64,000 nucleotides of DNA, taken from assembly GCA_963669155.1 (NCBI GenBank), contig OZ022581.1:24106003-24170002 (forward strand). Reading direction: 5' to 3'. Shown here piece after piece: positions 1 to 13,365 of the stretch. The notes below the pieces were generated by a model. That model had not been told where the DNA came from. It saw only the letters and a list, made by a program, of their open reading frames with translations, and did not search any database. The translations under genes and the position numbers were made by a program. Position 1 is the first letter of the stretch. Every line of letters starts with the position of its first letter. This stretch comes from Arbacia lixula (lineage: Eukaryota; Echinodermata; Echinoidea; Arbacioida; Arbaciidae).

Positions 1-3000
1 CAAAAGATATGAAACTCGGCAAATTTGGCAGGAATTAGCAGTTTACCCTCAGGACAATATGTATGAAATCTCACAGTCTTACATTTTCTTACAACCTTTT
101 GAGGAAAAATGAAAAAAACCATACTTGTTTACGTTTGAAACGTAGCGACCATAGTCTGCATTCATATTGTATTGCGTGTGGGGCAGTGGGCATTCCTCAA
201 ATTGAATGCATACACTGTAATGTGGACCATAGCAGACAGCAAGCAGGCTATGCAGATTTTAACCTACCAGTCCAAAATCTCCTTGAACTCTAGCGATCGC
301 TACAATTCTGCTTAAAATCAGTTTATTATATAGTATTTTATATATAGTATTTATATTATTTTCTTCCATTTTCTATGTTTTTTATAACATATTATTTTTT
401 TGACCTGCCAAAGGGCTACCCTGTCTTAAGCATAACACTGACCGTTTGCTCTTTTGTGTGATGTTTACATACTGGATGGATTAGTGATGTAGTCCAATAA
501 CTGCTTGTACATTTATTGAAATGCCTATCATAAAAATTGTGTATAACAATCAGCATAAAAAATATATATGATTGTATTATTTTCTCATGCACTGATATTT
601 ATGAACTGCAATTTCAAATCATAGTAATGAATTGTTTTACAAAGCAAGGTTACATGCCCAGATACATATAAATACCCATTTTTGTGTCTGTTTCTTGAGT
701 TCTGGCTTGCTCCATTTATGCTTGTGATAAGTTTGTGCACCTGTGTATTTGACAGATATTATAGTAAATATGCATGAAAATACCATTTGCCATCAATAAC
801 ATCAATTGCAAGAAGTAATATGTTACTTCTATGCCGTTTGAAGGCACAGTTTAGTTTATAACTTTGATTCTTAGTTTTACTGCGTGTGGTTGATGTGTAT
901 CTATGCTTTAGATTATACCAAAGTTGATGCAGAACTAGCATATACTCTAACTTCACACACATTCAGTACAAGGTCATGTATTTTTTTAGTTTTGTGTAAC
1001 CATGTCTTAAGTACCATTGTACCTAATGCAACAAGTGAATGTCATTCTTTACAAAATACATTTTGTATTTGGATATTCAATATGAAAAAACTACAGATAC
1101 TTATGATGGTGTATTTACGACTTTCTTTATTTTTTTCCATCTCCTTCTTGGAGAAGGAGTTCATGTATTTTGTTTCTTAAACTGTTTGGTAACAAACAAA
1201 ATATTCCCGCAGTTGATCTTCTCATCAGCACACAGCTGAACGTATGGACAGGAATGAATGCTTAAAACATTGTAGCAGGCTGCATAGACATAAATGTACG
1301 GTACAGTTATCATATACGCCATGTATTTGACAATGACATCATGGATGTAATTTGATGATTTGTTAGATTTAAAGATGCTGGTACTGTAGAAATTGAGCCA
1401 TTGTCGTGACTCCTATTGTCATTTGAAACATATTTGAGTAAGTGAAAGTTCCTTGGTGGATGCACAGTGTAAGCTGGGACCTACAGTGTTGTACCGTACA
1501 TGTGGATAGACATGGCAATAAAACAGTTTTGTTGGTTAACACTTTTTCCCTCACAAATGTTATTCTATATTATAATTTTGGTTTGATTATGTCAGTTCAG
1601 TTAGATTACAGTATGCTGTACAAGTATGCTCATGGTTGGTACACTTAGTTACTGTACATACTGTATACTGTGTTAAAATTCAAAGGGAGTTTGTCCTCAA
1701 AGTAAATTCATTACATCAACTCCACATACATGTACTACATATCGGCCCACGATGTGTTTTATTTAATTATTTATTTAAATAATATGAAGTAATGCTCACA
1801 AAACTACTTGTGTATAGTTTGCCTCTTAGGATCAGCTTGTTTTGAAATTTGAAATTGGAAGTGATACATACTTGCACTCCCCTCAGCCTAAATTTTATCA
1901 CAAATTTCACAGAGCTTTTAATGTACACTTTGATATGCTGCTTTGTAAAGGGTTGCGTATTTATGGTGAGAATACATGTAGGTTAACATGTAGGTTAACG
2001 GTATTGCTCTTTGATGATACAACCTATAGTAGTAAACAATTGTCTTTTTATGTACATGTACATACAAATAGGTTTTTTCTAAATCTTCATGTATTTTTGG
2101 TTCAATTTGAGACAGTAATGTGGTACATTTATAATGCTTACAAAAGCTGGAATGGAATGGAATAACCTCTAAATGAATTGCTATGAGTAACTTTTGGTCT
2201 CAACTTTAGCGAGCTATTCCAGTTCAACATGTCATAAAGCGATGTTGGATGTGCCAATTCAGGTACTTATTAAGTTCACTTAATGAAATAAGATAATATG
2301 TGAGGTTCATTAGTTGAACTAAAGAAAAAATTTTTTGGGCTGTAACATGTTTTTCTATGCCAGTATTGACCAAAAAGCAGAGGGATTTTTTTTTATGTGA
2401 AAAGGGTGATTAGAAAAGCTTTTAAAAGCAGAAGTTTACCAAAAAATGAGGATGCTTTGAAAATTGGGAAAATGCTATCAATACACTGTGATAATGTCAT
2501 GGTTGAGCAGGCTTGTGTTGTTCCAAATTACTTATTTCAAAATTTATTGGGGAAAAAATTTTTACCCACACAGAAAGTTAAATATGTAGTTTTGCCTCAA
2601 TTTTCAAAATGTAAAATGATATGCTTCAACTTCCTTTCCACGTGTTCAATTTTGCATATTACCGTCTTAACTGAGTATGTTTCACTAATTTTTTTTTGCT
2701 TGTGTTCAAAGCAATTTTCTGTCAGGATAAACCATCCCTTATCTTTATATCATACATACCAGGGAAAAAAATAATTCCAAAGTTTCCGGGGTTACTTTTT
2801 GAGCAAATTGACCGATTTGGCTACAATTTTACATTGTGTCTATGGGAATTTTGGGGGGCTCTTTCAAGCATTTCGGGGGCGCAATCACCCAGATCCCCCA
2901 TCTATTTTCCGCCTGCTGCATGCTGTACAGTATCAAGTATAGCACCATGATAGTTCCTGCTCTGCATATGGGGTCACATGACGATATGATAGTGATACCG

Positions 3001-3131
3001 CCACTGGTATTCAAGGCAGACGCTCCGCTCAGACAGATATCTCTTCCAGCCAAACTTGAGCAGATTGCCCTTGAATGAGCTCAAGTGCTAGACAAGACCC
3101 TTAAAGTACATTGTACATGCATAGCCATGAG
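1..3131. other. Non-coding, AT-rich, no exon seen
   Basis: AT-rich sequence without a long open frame or a convincing splice-bounded coding piece. The stretch around 260-420 (TCTAGCGATC and TTTTTGACCTGC motifs) is a degenerate copy of a dispersed repeat also found at 38,040-38,190 and 42,820-42,975. Whether this is intron or 5' flank of PIEZO cannot be told. Confidence 0.6.
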
Positions 3132-4055
3132 GCATGTAGTCTAGCTACCAGACTGATGGGCTTTTCTAATCCAAAATATTTGATAAAGAGGTCTGGATGC
3201 AGTAGACTAATCAGTTTACTTCTCCAGCCCCTACACTGAGAAAAGAGGAGAATGCCAGTGACTAGTCTTAGGCCTCGTTTACACTGCAGACCCAATCTCG
3301 GGCCGGCCCGAGGCCGGCCTAAATTGCGGTACTCGGTACCGCAATTTTGTGCGTTTACACTGCCTACCCGGGCCGGCCTATTTATGTAAATGTTTCGCCG
3401 GTCGCGGCGCTCTGCATGTAAACAACGATTAAATGAGGGGCGCGCATGCGCGGGGGTTATTTGTACTGCACTGCTGACTGCGCGGCAATTATTTTTCTCC
3501 GTAGCTTCGACGTTCGAGTTCATTTTTACGCTAGTCATTTTGTCATTTTCTTGCAAATTTAAGTTGTGCGAATCGAAGGATGGATAAGGAAAGTTTTAAG
3601 CGAAGAGTGCAGGAGTATCACCGGATGAGAAGATGTAGGAGAGATTGATGTTTATCCAGTTTTTCGATGATTATCTTCACTATTTATAAATTTCGCGAAG
3701 TGATTGATGAAAAACGCTCCGAATTCGATAAGGAAAAACACTCTCACATCACACGTGGGAAACGTCATATCATCTCACGTAACGATCGCTGCGAAAAGCG
3801 GACCCGCATTTGGTACCGCATTTGGGTCAGTGGCGTTTACACCAAAATTAGGCCGGCCTCGGGCCGGCCCGAGACATCCTCCTGAGGTGGTCCAAATGCG
3901 AGTCCGCATCGGACCCGCATTTGGGCTCGCATTTGGACTTTCGTGCGTTTACATCTAAATTTGGGCCAGCCTATTGCCCAGTGTAAACGGGGTCTTAGAC
4001 TATTAGACTCTATTTTTTAGTTTGGATCAGATATGTCCAACAGCCTGGAAATAAG
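3132..4055. repeat. TIR repeat element disrupted by a nested MITE
   Basis: The parts at 3,132-3,270 and 3,995-4,055 match, in order, the uninterrupted copy at 5,624-5,836 (shared AAAGAGGTCTGG, GCAGTAGACTAAT, GTGGATCAGA and CAACAGCCT-like strings). The element has been split by the insertion at 3,271-3,994. Confidence 0.75.
3271..3994. mobile_element. MITE-like element, 724 bp, TTA target duplication
   Basis: The ends are GGCCTCGTTTACACTG and, inverted, GACCCCGTTTACACTG (14 of 16 identical), flanked on both sides by TTA. The interior is GC-rich and has further inverted repeats built on GGCCGGCC near both ends. A 3-bp TTA duplication suggests the PIF/Harbinger superfamily, which is an inference. 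There is no transposase frame. Confidence 0.8.
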
Positions 4056-4263
4056 GCTAAAGCTGTGTTGACAGTTGGCAAATTGGAGTGGTTCAACCTC
4101 CGGAAACATTTATTTGCAGACTAGTTGTGACTAAACTATAATATAAGCTGTGTGTTTATAACTTGTAGAGGACAGGCCACAATTGTACTTGATATTCATT
4201 AGCATTAGGGTACTGCAATCCACAGATAATGAAGTGCGTTTCGACACCATGGCATGCACTCTC

Positions 4264-4620
4264 AATTCTCCCTATCGCATATAGCCGATATCAAGCGATA
4301 TCACCTCACGATACCGATATCTGATCGATTGCTCTTGGGACGTATACTTCCGGTAAGAGCTGGTTGTCGGCAGAAAGTGACCAAGAAATCACTTTTTTTT
4401 ATGAATTAAGCAGTGAAAATTTTGTGTAGGGTTGTGGTTAGGGTCAGGGTTAGGTTTAGGGTTAATATTCATAAAATTAGTTGGATACCCTGGTCCCTTA
4501 TTGTATACGGGATTGCCGAATGTTCGTGGACCGGAAGTTCATATCCCAAGAATTAAAGGTAAAAAAATTAGAGCGCCACACACGTTCAGATTCGGAGAGC
4601 TATATGCGATAGGGAGAATT
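4264..4620. mobile_element. MITE with 22-bp perfect TIRs and telomere-like interior
   Basis: AATTCTCCCTATCGCATATAGC at the left end recurs as a perfect inverted copy at the right end. Inside, 4,434-4,463 reads as degenerate TTAGGG-type repeats (GGTTAGGGTCAGGGTTAGG and on). No coding capacity. Confidence 0.8.
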
Positions 4621-5623
4621 ATACTTGACATGACCCTTGTGTCATAAAGTATGTTGGCATAGAATTGATTGTTTACACAGACACAGGTGAAGTTTACAGG
4701 CTCAATGGAAGTTTGTTTACACACACGTTGGTGCGAAAAACTACAAGAGGATTTTAATACGACTTTATAAAGAGTTTGTGTATTTTACTTTATGTGTGAT
4801 TTCCCATTTTGTACTTAACATACATGCCATGGACTAGTGCTCAAATGATATGTAGCCATACCTGACTACACTTTTAAATCGAGTAATAAAGTACCTTCAT
4901 AATCAACATCAATATTACAAATGTATGCTGTAAGTTATACAATCTCTATAAGTACAACACTGTTAAGTTATTTCCACCCTGATTGTGTATTAGTTTGTAA
5001 CCTACCGGTATATGCATGGAGACACATATACAGTATGTACATACCAGTATTCCATCATGTAAATTTCCAGCTGTAGTGCTGGTACTAGTGGAAGACACAT
5101 TTGCACAAACAAATAGAAAAATGCATGTACAAGCTCATGCAGTAAAACTGCAATGAAATGACAACTGAATTCAGTACCGGTACTTAGAGAGACTGGAATA
5201 ACACATGTGTAAATTTATGGTTAAAAGTGTTGTGTTCATATTTGTTGATATTTTATCTTTATCGATGGGTGCAAATTTGTTCCAGGAGGCTTGCTCCATA
5301 TAGGCAAAGTGCACATAAACATGTAGGATCTACTATTGTCAATTGGAATATTTTGGCTGGGGGGGGGGGGGATTATGATTTTCATGTGTCCTCCCTCAAA
5401 CAATCGATTGTCGGGGGGAATATACGATATTCATGTGTCCTCCCTCTTACAATAGATTGGGAATTGTGCTCGTGGTGATGCGGTATGCCTGTTATTGTGT
5501 AGTCCCCAGGGCTGCTGTGCACAGTCAATCTGTCAATCTGTCCCCCACCAGATTACAGTATACAATATCTCTAGGGTAGCCACGTGGGGTCTCCGACAGT
5601 TGTGTCTCAATCATCTGTGTGTT

Positions 5624-5836
5624 AGCCTGGCTTCCAGGCTGTTGTGCATTATTCTGAACCAAAATATTCAAAAAGAGGTCTGGCTGCAGTAGACTAATTA
5701 TCCTCAATTTCTTCTCGGGCCTGACAGACTAAGAAAAGAAGAGAATGATATTAAAGTGACTAATCTTGGAATATTAAGACTTTTTGATTCAGTGTGGATC
5801 AGAAATGTGTAACAGCCTAGATGCTAGGCTACATAT
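5624..5836. mobile_element. Intact copy of the small TIR element (empty site for the nested MITE)
   Basis: The left end GTTAGCCTGGCTTCCAGGCT and the right end GCCTAGATGCTAGGCTAC are imperfect inverted repeats. The interior matches the two halves that flank the MITE at 3,271-3,994, but here they are joined without it. Confidence 0.7.
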
Positions 5837-5924
5837 ATCTCTGTGTCCGATGCAACTCAATTAGTGGCAGAAAGGGTATGATACAAAATTTGTGAGTATT
5901 AGCCTAATATGTACTAGGCTGTGA

Positions 5925-6117
5925 GGTGCATGGACACAACCCAGTCTGTAAACAACTATGTCTGGTAACACAGACTACACCCCAATCCCATCCTCACTCC
6001 TCTGGCTCCTTCCCCTCTTTGAAGGGCGATGGGGTTAGGGCATAGCCTGTTGAATAGTTCTACCAGACATAGTTGTTAACAGACTGGGTTGTGTCCATGC
6101 ACCTCACAGCCTAGTAG
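5925..6117. mobile_element. Foldback element with about 56-bp arms
   Basis: The left arm runs from TACTAGGCTGTGAGG to CAACTATGTCTGGTA, and its inverted copy ends at TCACAGCCTAGTA with only about one mismatch or gap. The loop of about 80 bp contains no gene. The outer arm recurs, truncated, at 17,427-17,475 just before a G run. Confidence 0.85.
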
Positions 6118-7749
6118 GTCTACATGTAGGCTACAAGAGTACAGGCTACAGCATGCACTCTGTATATGTAAATTGTACATAACGGTGATGGAGATATCAT
6201 TCTCTAACAAAGCACTGACCATGGAACGTGTTCAGAATCACAAACATAAATTCCATTTGAGCAGAAAATGAATGAAAACTTATGAACCAAGGGAAAGGTT
6301 GAGTTGTCAATGTAAGTGAGTGATAGACTTCCAATTTAGTCCAATTTAGATTGTAAATTGTTTGGAGAGCTTTTCCCTTTGCATTGTCATTACTGTACGT
6401 GTTCGCAAACTGAGATGAATATCTCGGAAATTTCAAAGTTTAACTTAATAGTGGTACAGTAACTCTTCATTTTCCACAATGAGATTTGATTGAGATGGAA
6501 TACATCTTGTTTGCTTGCAATTGATATTTGAAAATCAGATATTTTTTAAATAGAGATACACATACATGAAAGCATGAAAGGAAAAAAATGTTGATAAACC
6601 ATGAATAACCTAGCAAATAGTTTGACCAAATATAATAACATCAAACTTTCACCAATCTCCTTCTTGAAATTATGTTTTAGGCTTTTCATTCTTAAAAAAA
6701 TCAGGGGGAATGATTTGTAGATACTGGATGGTAATGCCATGATCGCTGATACCTGAGGTCTGTGAAAATCGTCGCGAACATCACCTCTCATTCTTCTCTG
6801 CCTGTGAACACCATCAAAGGCAATCTGTTCCCCATCCAATATTGAATTACAGTAACGTGGCTGCACAAGATATTTGTGTAGCGCATAGCAACGAGCATAA
6901 CAGCTGTGTCGAATCAAGCTCCGCATCTGTCTAATGCATGGTACGTGGCTGTGGCTGGTGTGTCAGCAAAGTGAATATAATACATACACAGTAACATATA
7001 ACACATATATGAAAGTCCAGTAATTGATATCATAGATACCAATTATAAATGGAGTAGAGTTCTTTTTTCTGTTGAATAATTTTACCAGAATGCTTTTTAA
7101 ATTACGCTTTTTTGTCTGATTTTTTTATGAACCTTTAAATATTGTATAATTACATTGCCTCATTCCTTACCTCAGATATATATGTACCTGAATATTGAAT
7201 TCTCATCAATACATGTCATGTGCAGACTCTTGCCAGTTGAGTAAACCTGTTGTCATACCTTGTGTATTTTTATGTTCATATTATTAAATTATAATTTTAA
7301 AAATTTGCACTCTCATACACTGAGAGGGGGTCAACAGAGTAAATGAAATCATATTTTTTTTTATCTTAGTTTATATGCAAGTTGGATACACAGTCTTAGG
7401 CATGACTGTATTATCAGTAATGGCGCATCAAGATTCATATAAAAAAAAAAGGCTTAACTTCCTCTGTATATAAAGTTACGTTTCAATCACCCTGTGAAAC
7501 TCATGTTCACATGTTACATGTCACATGTTCAGTACTTGGCAACTGTCAAAATAGAAAAGCGTGTACCATTTCACTGTACAATTCTTGTTATTTATAGATA
7601 TTTAGATCATCTGTATTGACAAGCCTGGCAAGTCTGGCTTTATATTAGGTTCATGTAGATGCGAAGGCAGAAGTTTTGTTGCTATATGATTACATGAAGC
7701 CCATTCAGTAGATTGTTATGCATACGGTAATGCATCATTCATTGGTGCA
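6118..7749. other. Non-coding gap, nothing recognised
   Basis: AT-rich sequence with short homopolymers. Open frames here have no splice context or recognisable domain. Confidence 0.5.
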
Positions 7750-8230
7750 ATGGTATTGGCAGTTAAAGGCAGTATTGTCAACTAAATCATGGCTTCAAAT
7801 AACTTTTAATGTGCTTGTTTACTTAGCATTACTCCTCTAAGCCAATTCATTACTGCAATGTATATAGTATGGTATTGGCATTATAGATAGTATTTTTAAC
7901 CAAGCCATGGTTTCAAATTACTTTCAATGTGCTTGTATACTAGTGTGTACAGTGATTGCTCCTTTTAGCCAATTCATTGCTGCAATGTATAAAGTATGGT
8001 ATTGGCAAATTGGTAGAATTCTAAACTAAATCATGGTTTTATATTACTTTAAATGAGCTTGTATCTCGTGATTTCAGTTGATCAAATGCTTTCTTAATAG
8101 CGAATTCATTTCTGCATTTTTTATGGTATTGGCAGTTAAATGCAATATTTCAAATTTAAAATATGGTTTCAAATGACTTTCAATATGTTTTTACACTTCT
8201 GTGTATTCATATCAATTGCGCTTCTTTTTG
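7750..8230. repeat. Degenerate tandem repeat, four units of about 120-127 bp
   Basis: TGGTATTGGCA recurs at 7,751, 7,870, 7,997 and 8,124, each followed by CATGGTTT-like and ACTTT.AATGTGCTTGT strings. The units are clearly diverged, so the array is old. Confidence 0.8.
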
Positions 8231-9523
8231 CTTTTGAGTTTTCTCATACATGTGGGAGTGAGAGGTGAAAGTGTAACGCATATGAACCCCTCCCTCCTTT
8301 AAAAAAAAAAAGGAAAGTAAATATTCCAGCAGACCTTCATAAGAGTTATTATGTCATTTGGGGTGTATCTATTCTGGATAATCTTGTTCTTTTTTTGGCT
8401 GCATGCAGCTCAACTGAGCTCTAGGAGGGCCATTTAGTAATTACGGATGAGATGCACGATGCAGGGTGGCAAAAGCATTTCATAAAAAACAGGATTCTGC
8501 CATCTAGATTGATGAGAAATGTCAGTTATTACCAGCTGAGCACCTGCAGGGCTCCAAAACATCACAGCGTGCATGCAAATTTGTCATTTTCTACCTTGCT
8601 CTGTAAATCATATGAATTGACATACATATTGTAGCCCTGATACTGATGAAACAGTGCAATTTCTCAGATGAGCTGGATAGTGTGTGTGTTCAATATAACT
8701 ATATATAGGTGTACTCTTTGTTCCAGTTGATAGCACTCTGGTTTGAGGTTCAACTCACATTAAAGGAAACCTCACCACCAATAATCATCGATATTTTGAA
8801 TGATGAATTTTCATCCTTCAAGATAACCTATATAAAACCCCACCAAAATATCTGAGAGAGATAGAAGTCATGATATTCCTAGCAAAATGAAAGTTAATGG
8901 TGCGTCACCATTTTCTTGACCTTCCCGCAATGGTATGACGTATTAGACGTACTTGCTCGATCATTAATCTGATTGGGCGATGTTCCAGTACAGGAGTTAT
9001 TTTAAATGAATAACCCACATTACCCACATTGACCCAAATGACAGGACAGTATGGAGAAGAGGCATCAAGGAAATGAACTCTCCAACTCCACAAAGAGGGA
9101 AAAAATGGACTTAACACGATGATGATGATATGTCTTTGTCACTTTCAAGATTTGGATCGGAGAAGTTTAATTGCGTTCATTCAGCTGCACTGAAGGAGAA
9201 CTCCTATTCCTCCCACAAGGGTGGTACACTATGGCAATTAGACCAGACTTACCCCTACTGAGCTTAGTACAAGCCAATGCGCTTTGCTGTTCTTACAGGG
9301 AAAATGTCAAGGACATCCTCAGACATTCCCTGCTCAAATTTTACTTAAATCGCATAACAACCTCACGATTGAGTTGCCAATTTTCCTCCCCAAAATATCA
9401 ATGTTGGTATCAATAAATCATTCATAACTTTGATTTTAGTTGCCCAACTTATTTTGCTCTTCTTCAGAGCAACTTATTTTGGGACTGGAATACCGCTTAA
9501 ATTTGCAATAAAGGAAAAAGTGC

Positions 9524-9741
9524 TGTATACGCCATTTATTTTGCGGTGTTTTCATTTTCGCAAATTTCACGAGTCGGGTGCTATTTGTGGATTTTACAAC
9601 ATGCGAAAACATGAATACGACGTGCACGAGCGCATGTACTAATAGTACTAGTACTCCACAATCGCGAATTTAACCACTCGTGAATTGTTGAGAAGTCCTG
9701 ATTTGCGAAAAGTTAGACTCGCGAAATATATGGCGTATACA
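9524..9741. mobile_element. MITE with TATACGCCAT termini
   Basis: The left end TGTATACGCCATTTATTTTG and the inverted right end (CGCGAAATATATGGCGTATA) are imperfect TIRs of about 20 bp. The interior is rich in TTTCGCAAAT-type strings. A short related fragment (CATATACGCCATGTATT) is near 1,311. Confidence 0.75.
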
Positions 9742-10329
9742 CTATTTCAAGCATGTTACAGTTGCTTCCCGCCCCCCCCCCCTTTCATAAAGACAGAATA
9801 TCTTCCATTTGAAGCAAGTGTATTTTTTTAAAAACTTTTTGTTTTGTTTTGCCTGCTGCCTCACTTGCAAAAAGCGTTTGAAAATTGCGTTTTTGTAATG
9901 TATTAATTATAACTGCATAGTATCGCGTTACTGCATTCACCTGCATTTTGTTATTCGGTTTCGATAGGTGTAATGCACCCTGAGCCTATTAGTTGTTGCT
10001 AGTCAGACAAACCTCGCACAAGCTTTGCAGTGACCATCAGTTTCTAAAATAGCTCTTCTGGGGAGACTTCCAATGCAAATAGTGCACATTTGTATTTTTA
10101 TTGATGAAATGCATTGTTTGCTATGTGCTATTTCTGATTGAACAGTTTGCTGGATCAGAAATGTACAGGTACATGCTAGTTTGCATATTAATGCTAATTG
10201 AAGTCGGCCCCAAAGTGTATTCTTAAATGCATTGTGTTTCCCATACCTCCATATATTAACCTGTTCTTTACCTAGCCAGGAAACTCCCATTGACTTTATA
10301 TACTCATGTCATGCACCTAAACCCTTTTT

Positions 10330-10540
10330 ATATTGGGTTTCTTAGCCCTGGGCTATACGTAGCCCCGTACTATCGGTAGCCCCGGACTATTTGTTGAAGC
10401 TTTTTACACATGGCCTCTGCGATCTGATAGTTCTTTCTTACCTGAGGTAGGAAGAAGGAGAACTATCAGGAGAAAGAGGTTCACCAATGCTATAAAGGCC
10501 CGCCTTTAGCCCCACCTATAGTACGGGGCTAAGGAAATAT
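10330..10540. mobile_element. Probable MITE with TAGCCCCGTACTA repeats
   Basis: The left part has TTAGCCC and GTAGCCCCGTACTA, and the right part ends TAGTACGGGGCTAAGG in inverse orientation. The middle has a second hairpin, ATAGTTCTTTCTTACC against GGTAGGAAGAAGGAGAACTAT. The borders are approximate. Confidence 0.6.
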
Positions 10541-12459
10541 TTGCCAGTGTAAAAAGCATACTATCATTCAGAAACCTGGGATAACACAAATTGATGCTGT
10601 ATTTGGCTCAAGAATTTTGTTATTTGCATAATAATATCAAAGCATGACAAAATGTATGGAGATGAAGACTGGGGTTACAGTGCCCAAGCCTAGCATACAA
10701 TCTAGCATTTACGTTATTGTGCACAGTTATACTTCTTGTTTGGAAACAGTCTATAGAAAAGTGGAAGTACAATATTGACAAATAGGCAAAGGCAACTTGG
10801 AGGCTATGCAATGTAATGTGTAGGCACCTGGGGTTATTGAATGAAATGCAATATTGAAACGATGTTTGCACAGGACCAATATCATTGCAATGTATGAACA
10901 TACGGTGTCAGTGCGCCAGGAATTTAATCTGCACAAAAAAACACCCCAGTATTGACCCAAAGTCAAACATGGATTGTGACTGTAAGCATACAGTATATAG
11001 CAGAGTATCATGTGGTGTAAACTTGGGAAATCATAAACATGAAGACTCCTCTTAAAAGGGATGCTATCAATTCAATAATGCATTATCAATTTCTTATCTT
11101 CACATGTAAGCATGCAGAGGGTAACACAGAGGTTAACTTATTTTTTGCCTACTGTTCTAGGAGTACTAGTAACTGAGTGTTGTTCATTATTTTTATTTTT
11201 TTTAAAAGAGACTCTTTTTAAATAGAGACCACTCACATATTTTCTCTCAATACATTGTCAGAAGTATGTGTATCAAATACATAAAGTACCACTCCCCCGC
11301 CTCAATTTGTTTGTATGTGTGGGTGTATGAGCATACTGTCCCTTTACCCTTTGTACTAGGTTTGTAATTGGTGGGCAGGGTACCGTATTAAATATTTCCT
11401 TTACATAAAACATACCATAAAGAGGAGAAGAGTTAAAGGGATCATAAAGTAATTTCACACTTTTTCGTCCACTCTTACTATTGAGGGAAAAAATGTATAA
11501 ACCATGAAATACCTTATCAAACTCCATTGAGTGGAAAAATTGCAGGGATACAGTTGTATTTTTGTTCTCACAAATTCTTTTTGGCATTGTTGGGAATACT
11601 TTTATTCACACAAGTGCTTTTTGGCATCGTGGGGCTAATTTTCCCTGATTCCCTATGTATTTTTAGTTGCTGTATTGCTGACTTTTGACATTTCCATGTG
11701 GACATTCTTGAGTTAGCCAACTTGTTGAATATCTCTGAGTGTGTTGATTAGAAGAGATGGTATATTACATGGGGGGGGCGTCAGGGTGACTAAGCCCCCA
11801 TAATGCCAAAGAAGATCTTGTCTGAACAAAAGGTCCCCTGTGATTTGTATTCCTCAATGGGGTATGATAATGATAATGATTTCATGCTTCATATTCTTTT
11901 TTTTTTTATCTTAGTAGAAAGAGTAGATGAAAAAGTGTGAAATCACTTCATGGTTCCTTTATATCTTCCCCTCTTCAGTGTGATTTAGCCCCCTCAATGA
12001 CTAAAGAGCTCCTGTAAAAATGATTTTCCGCAATAGGGTATAATGCCTTAAAAGCTGACGGTGTCCATTTCCTGACATCTGCCTTCAAAAGTACCCCCAC
12101 AAACATTTGTGGGTTATTATGTTGAAATAGAACAGTAAATATCATTTCTGTTATTGCTTGCCCCAAACTTACCTTTACTTGTTCTGGGTAATGGGGCAGA
12201 TACTAATATCTAGCCCTGTCTCATCTTTCAACTTGCCCTCTATAAAAATGTGTATGCATGCACCCACAGTAGCATTGAAAACGTCATGTTTATATTTATC
12301 CAAGATGAGCCCTAAAAAGCCTAATTTCCAATCGCTGTTTCAAAACAGTGATTCCGCTTGAGAAAGTGGTAGTTGTTGGTATTGATAGGTGTAATGCATG
12401 CAGGGAATCACCCAAGATCAGAAGGATGGTTTATGGTTGATGACTGCAGTCAGAGGTTA
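10541..12459. other. Non-coding gap with a weak duplicate
   Basis: AT-rich, no exon seen. Segments around 11,790-11,870 and 11,980-12,050 share TAGCCCCC, CAATG and TGTATTCC/TTTTCCGCAAT-type strings and look like a degenerate internal duplication. Confidence 0.45.
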
Positions 12460-12962
12460 AAGGGCCTATCTTACTGACGGAGGCGTCGCCACAACTCATG
12501 AGAACTCATGAGACCAGGGCCCCGTAATCTATTGCAAATTTGAAAGACAAATTCTGATTGGTTACTGGTCCGTCTTTTGAACAAAGTGTGCATGCAACAA
12601 TGATGTTGATTGGCCATTGCTATTTCACGATTGATCGCTTGCTTGGCTTGCGCTCTCACCGAGGCGATGTCGCCACAACTTTTTTCTGTGTTTAGATACC
12701 TAGATCTATAAATTCATCTATCATATGCATTTCTCCTTGGTCTTAAGTAGGTCTGGGAGATGTCTCGGCCGTGAAGGGCTATGGTATTCCCCCGAGTACT
12801 GGAAAAAGTTTTTAACAAAATTGAACACGTGTAAAGCTCCCACAACTTCCTGGAGACCCATCGAGTCTCCAGGAGGTGTCGCTGCAACGGTGCCACGACT
12901 TAGGAGAAACTGAGTCGCCAAACAGTTGCGAACTAGTCTCCAGGGCAGTGAGATAGGCCCTT
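12460..12962. mobile_element. TIR element with a second element nested inside
   Basis: The ends AAGGGCCTATCTTACTG and, inverted, AAGGGCCTATCTCACTG differ at one base. Internal repeats built on GTCGCCACAACT and GTCTCCAGGA also pair across the element. From 12,517 to about 12,627 lies a truncated copy of the GGGCCCCGTAA element seen complete at 35,412-35,548. Confidence 0.8.
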
Positions 12963-13365
12963 CACTGATTGTGTATATTGTTGTGTATGATTGTAGTTGC
13001 GGATCAACTATGATAATAAAGTGTATGGTTTGCTTAATCCTGAGTTGAACTTGAAGGAGGACTCGTGGACTCGAGGTACATTACATTGTAGTACATTTAA
13101 TACTCAAACAACTCCGATGAATAACTCTGTGATATACATCTGATGAATCTCCTGAAATAACTGTGCTGAAATAACTCTGGAACTTACTGCTGAAACCACT
13201 GCTGAAATAACTCTGCTGAAATTCCTGCAGAAATGACTCTGGTGATATAACTTAGGAAACAATTCTGGAAGTATAACTGCTTCGATAACACTCTGTTTCG
13301 AACTGTCTGAGCTCTCTGAATATATACTCTTTCTGTCTCAAGTTTGAAGTAAACAGTTAAAGTGC

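Noticed and set aside
3101..3958. Open frames on both strands in a GC-rich region
   Set aside because: Fall inside a MITE with GGCCGGCC inverted repeats; no protein similarity.
7750..8230. Possible CRISPR-like array
   Set aside because: Units are 120-127 bp, degenerate throughout with no constant repeat and unique spacer; eukaryotic tandem repeat.
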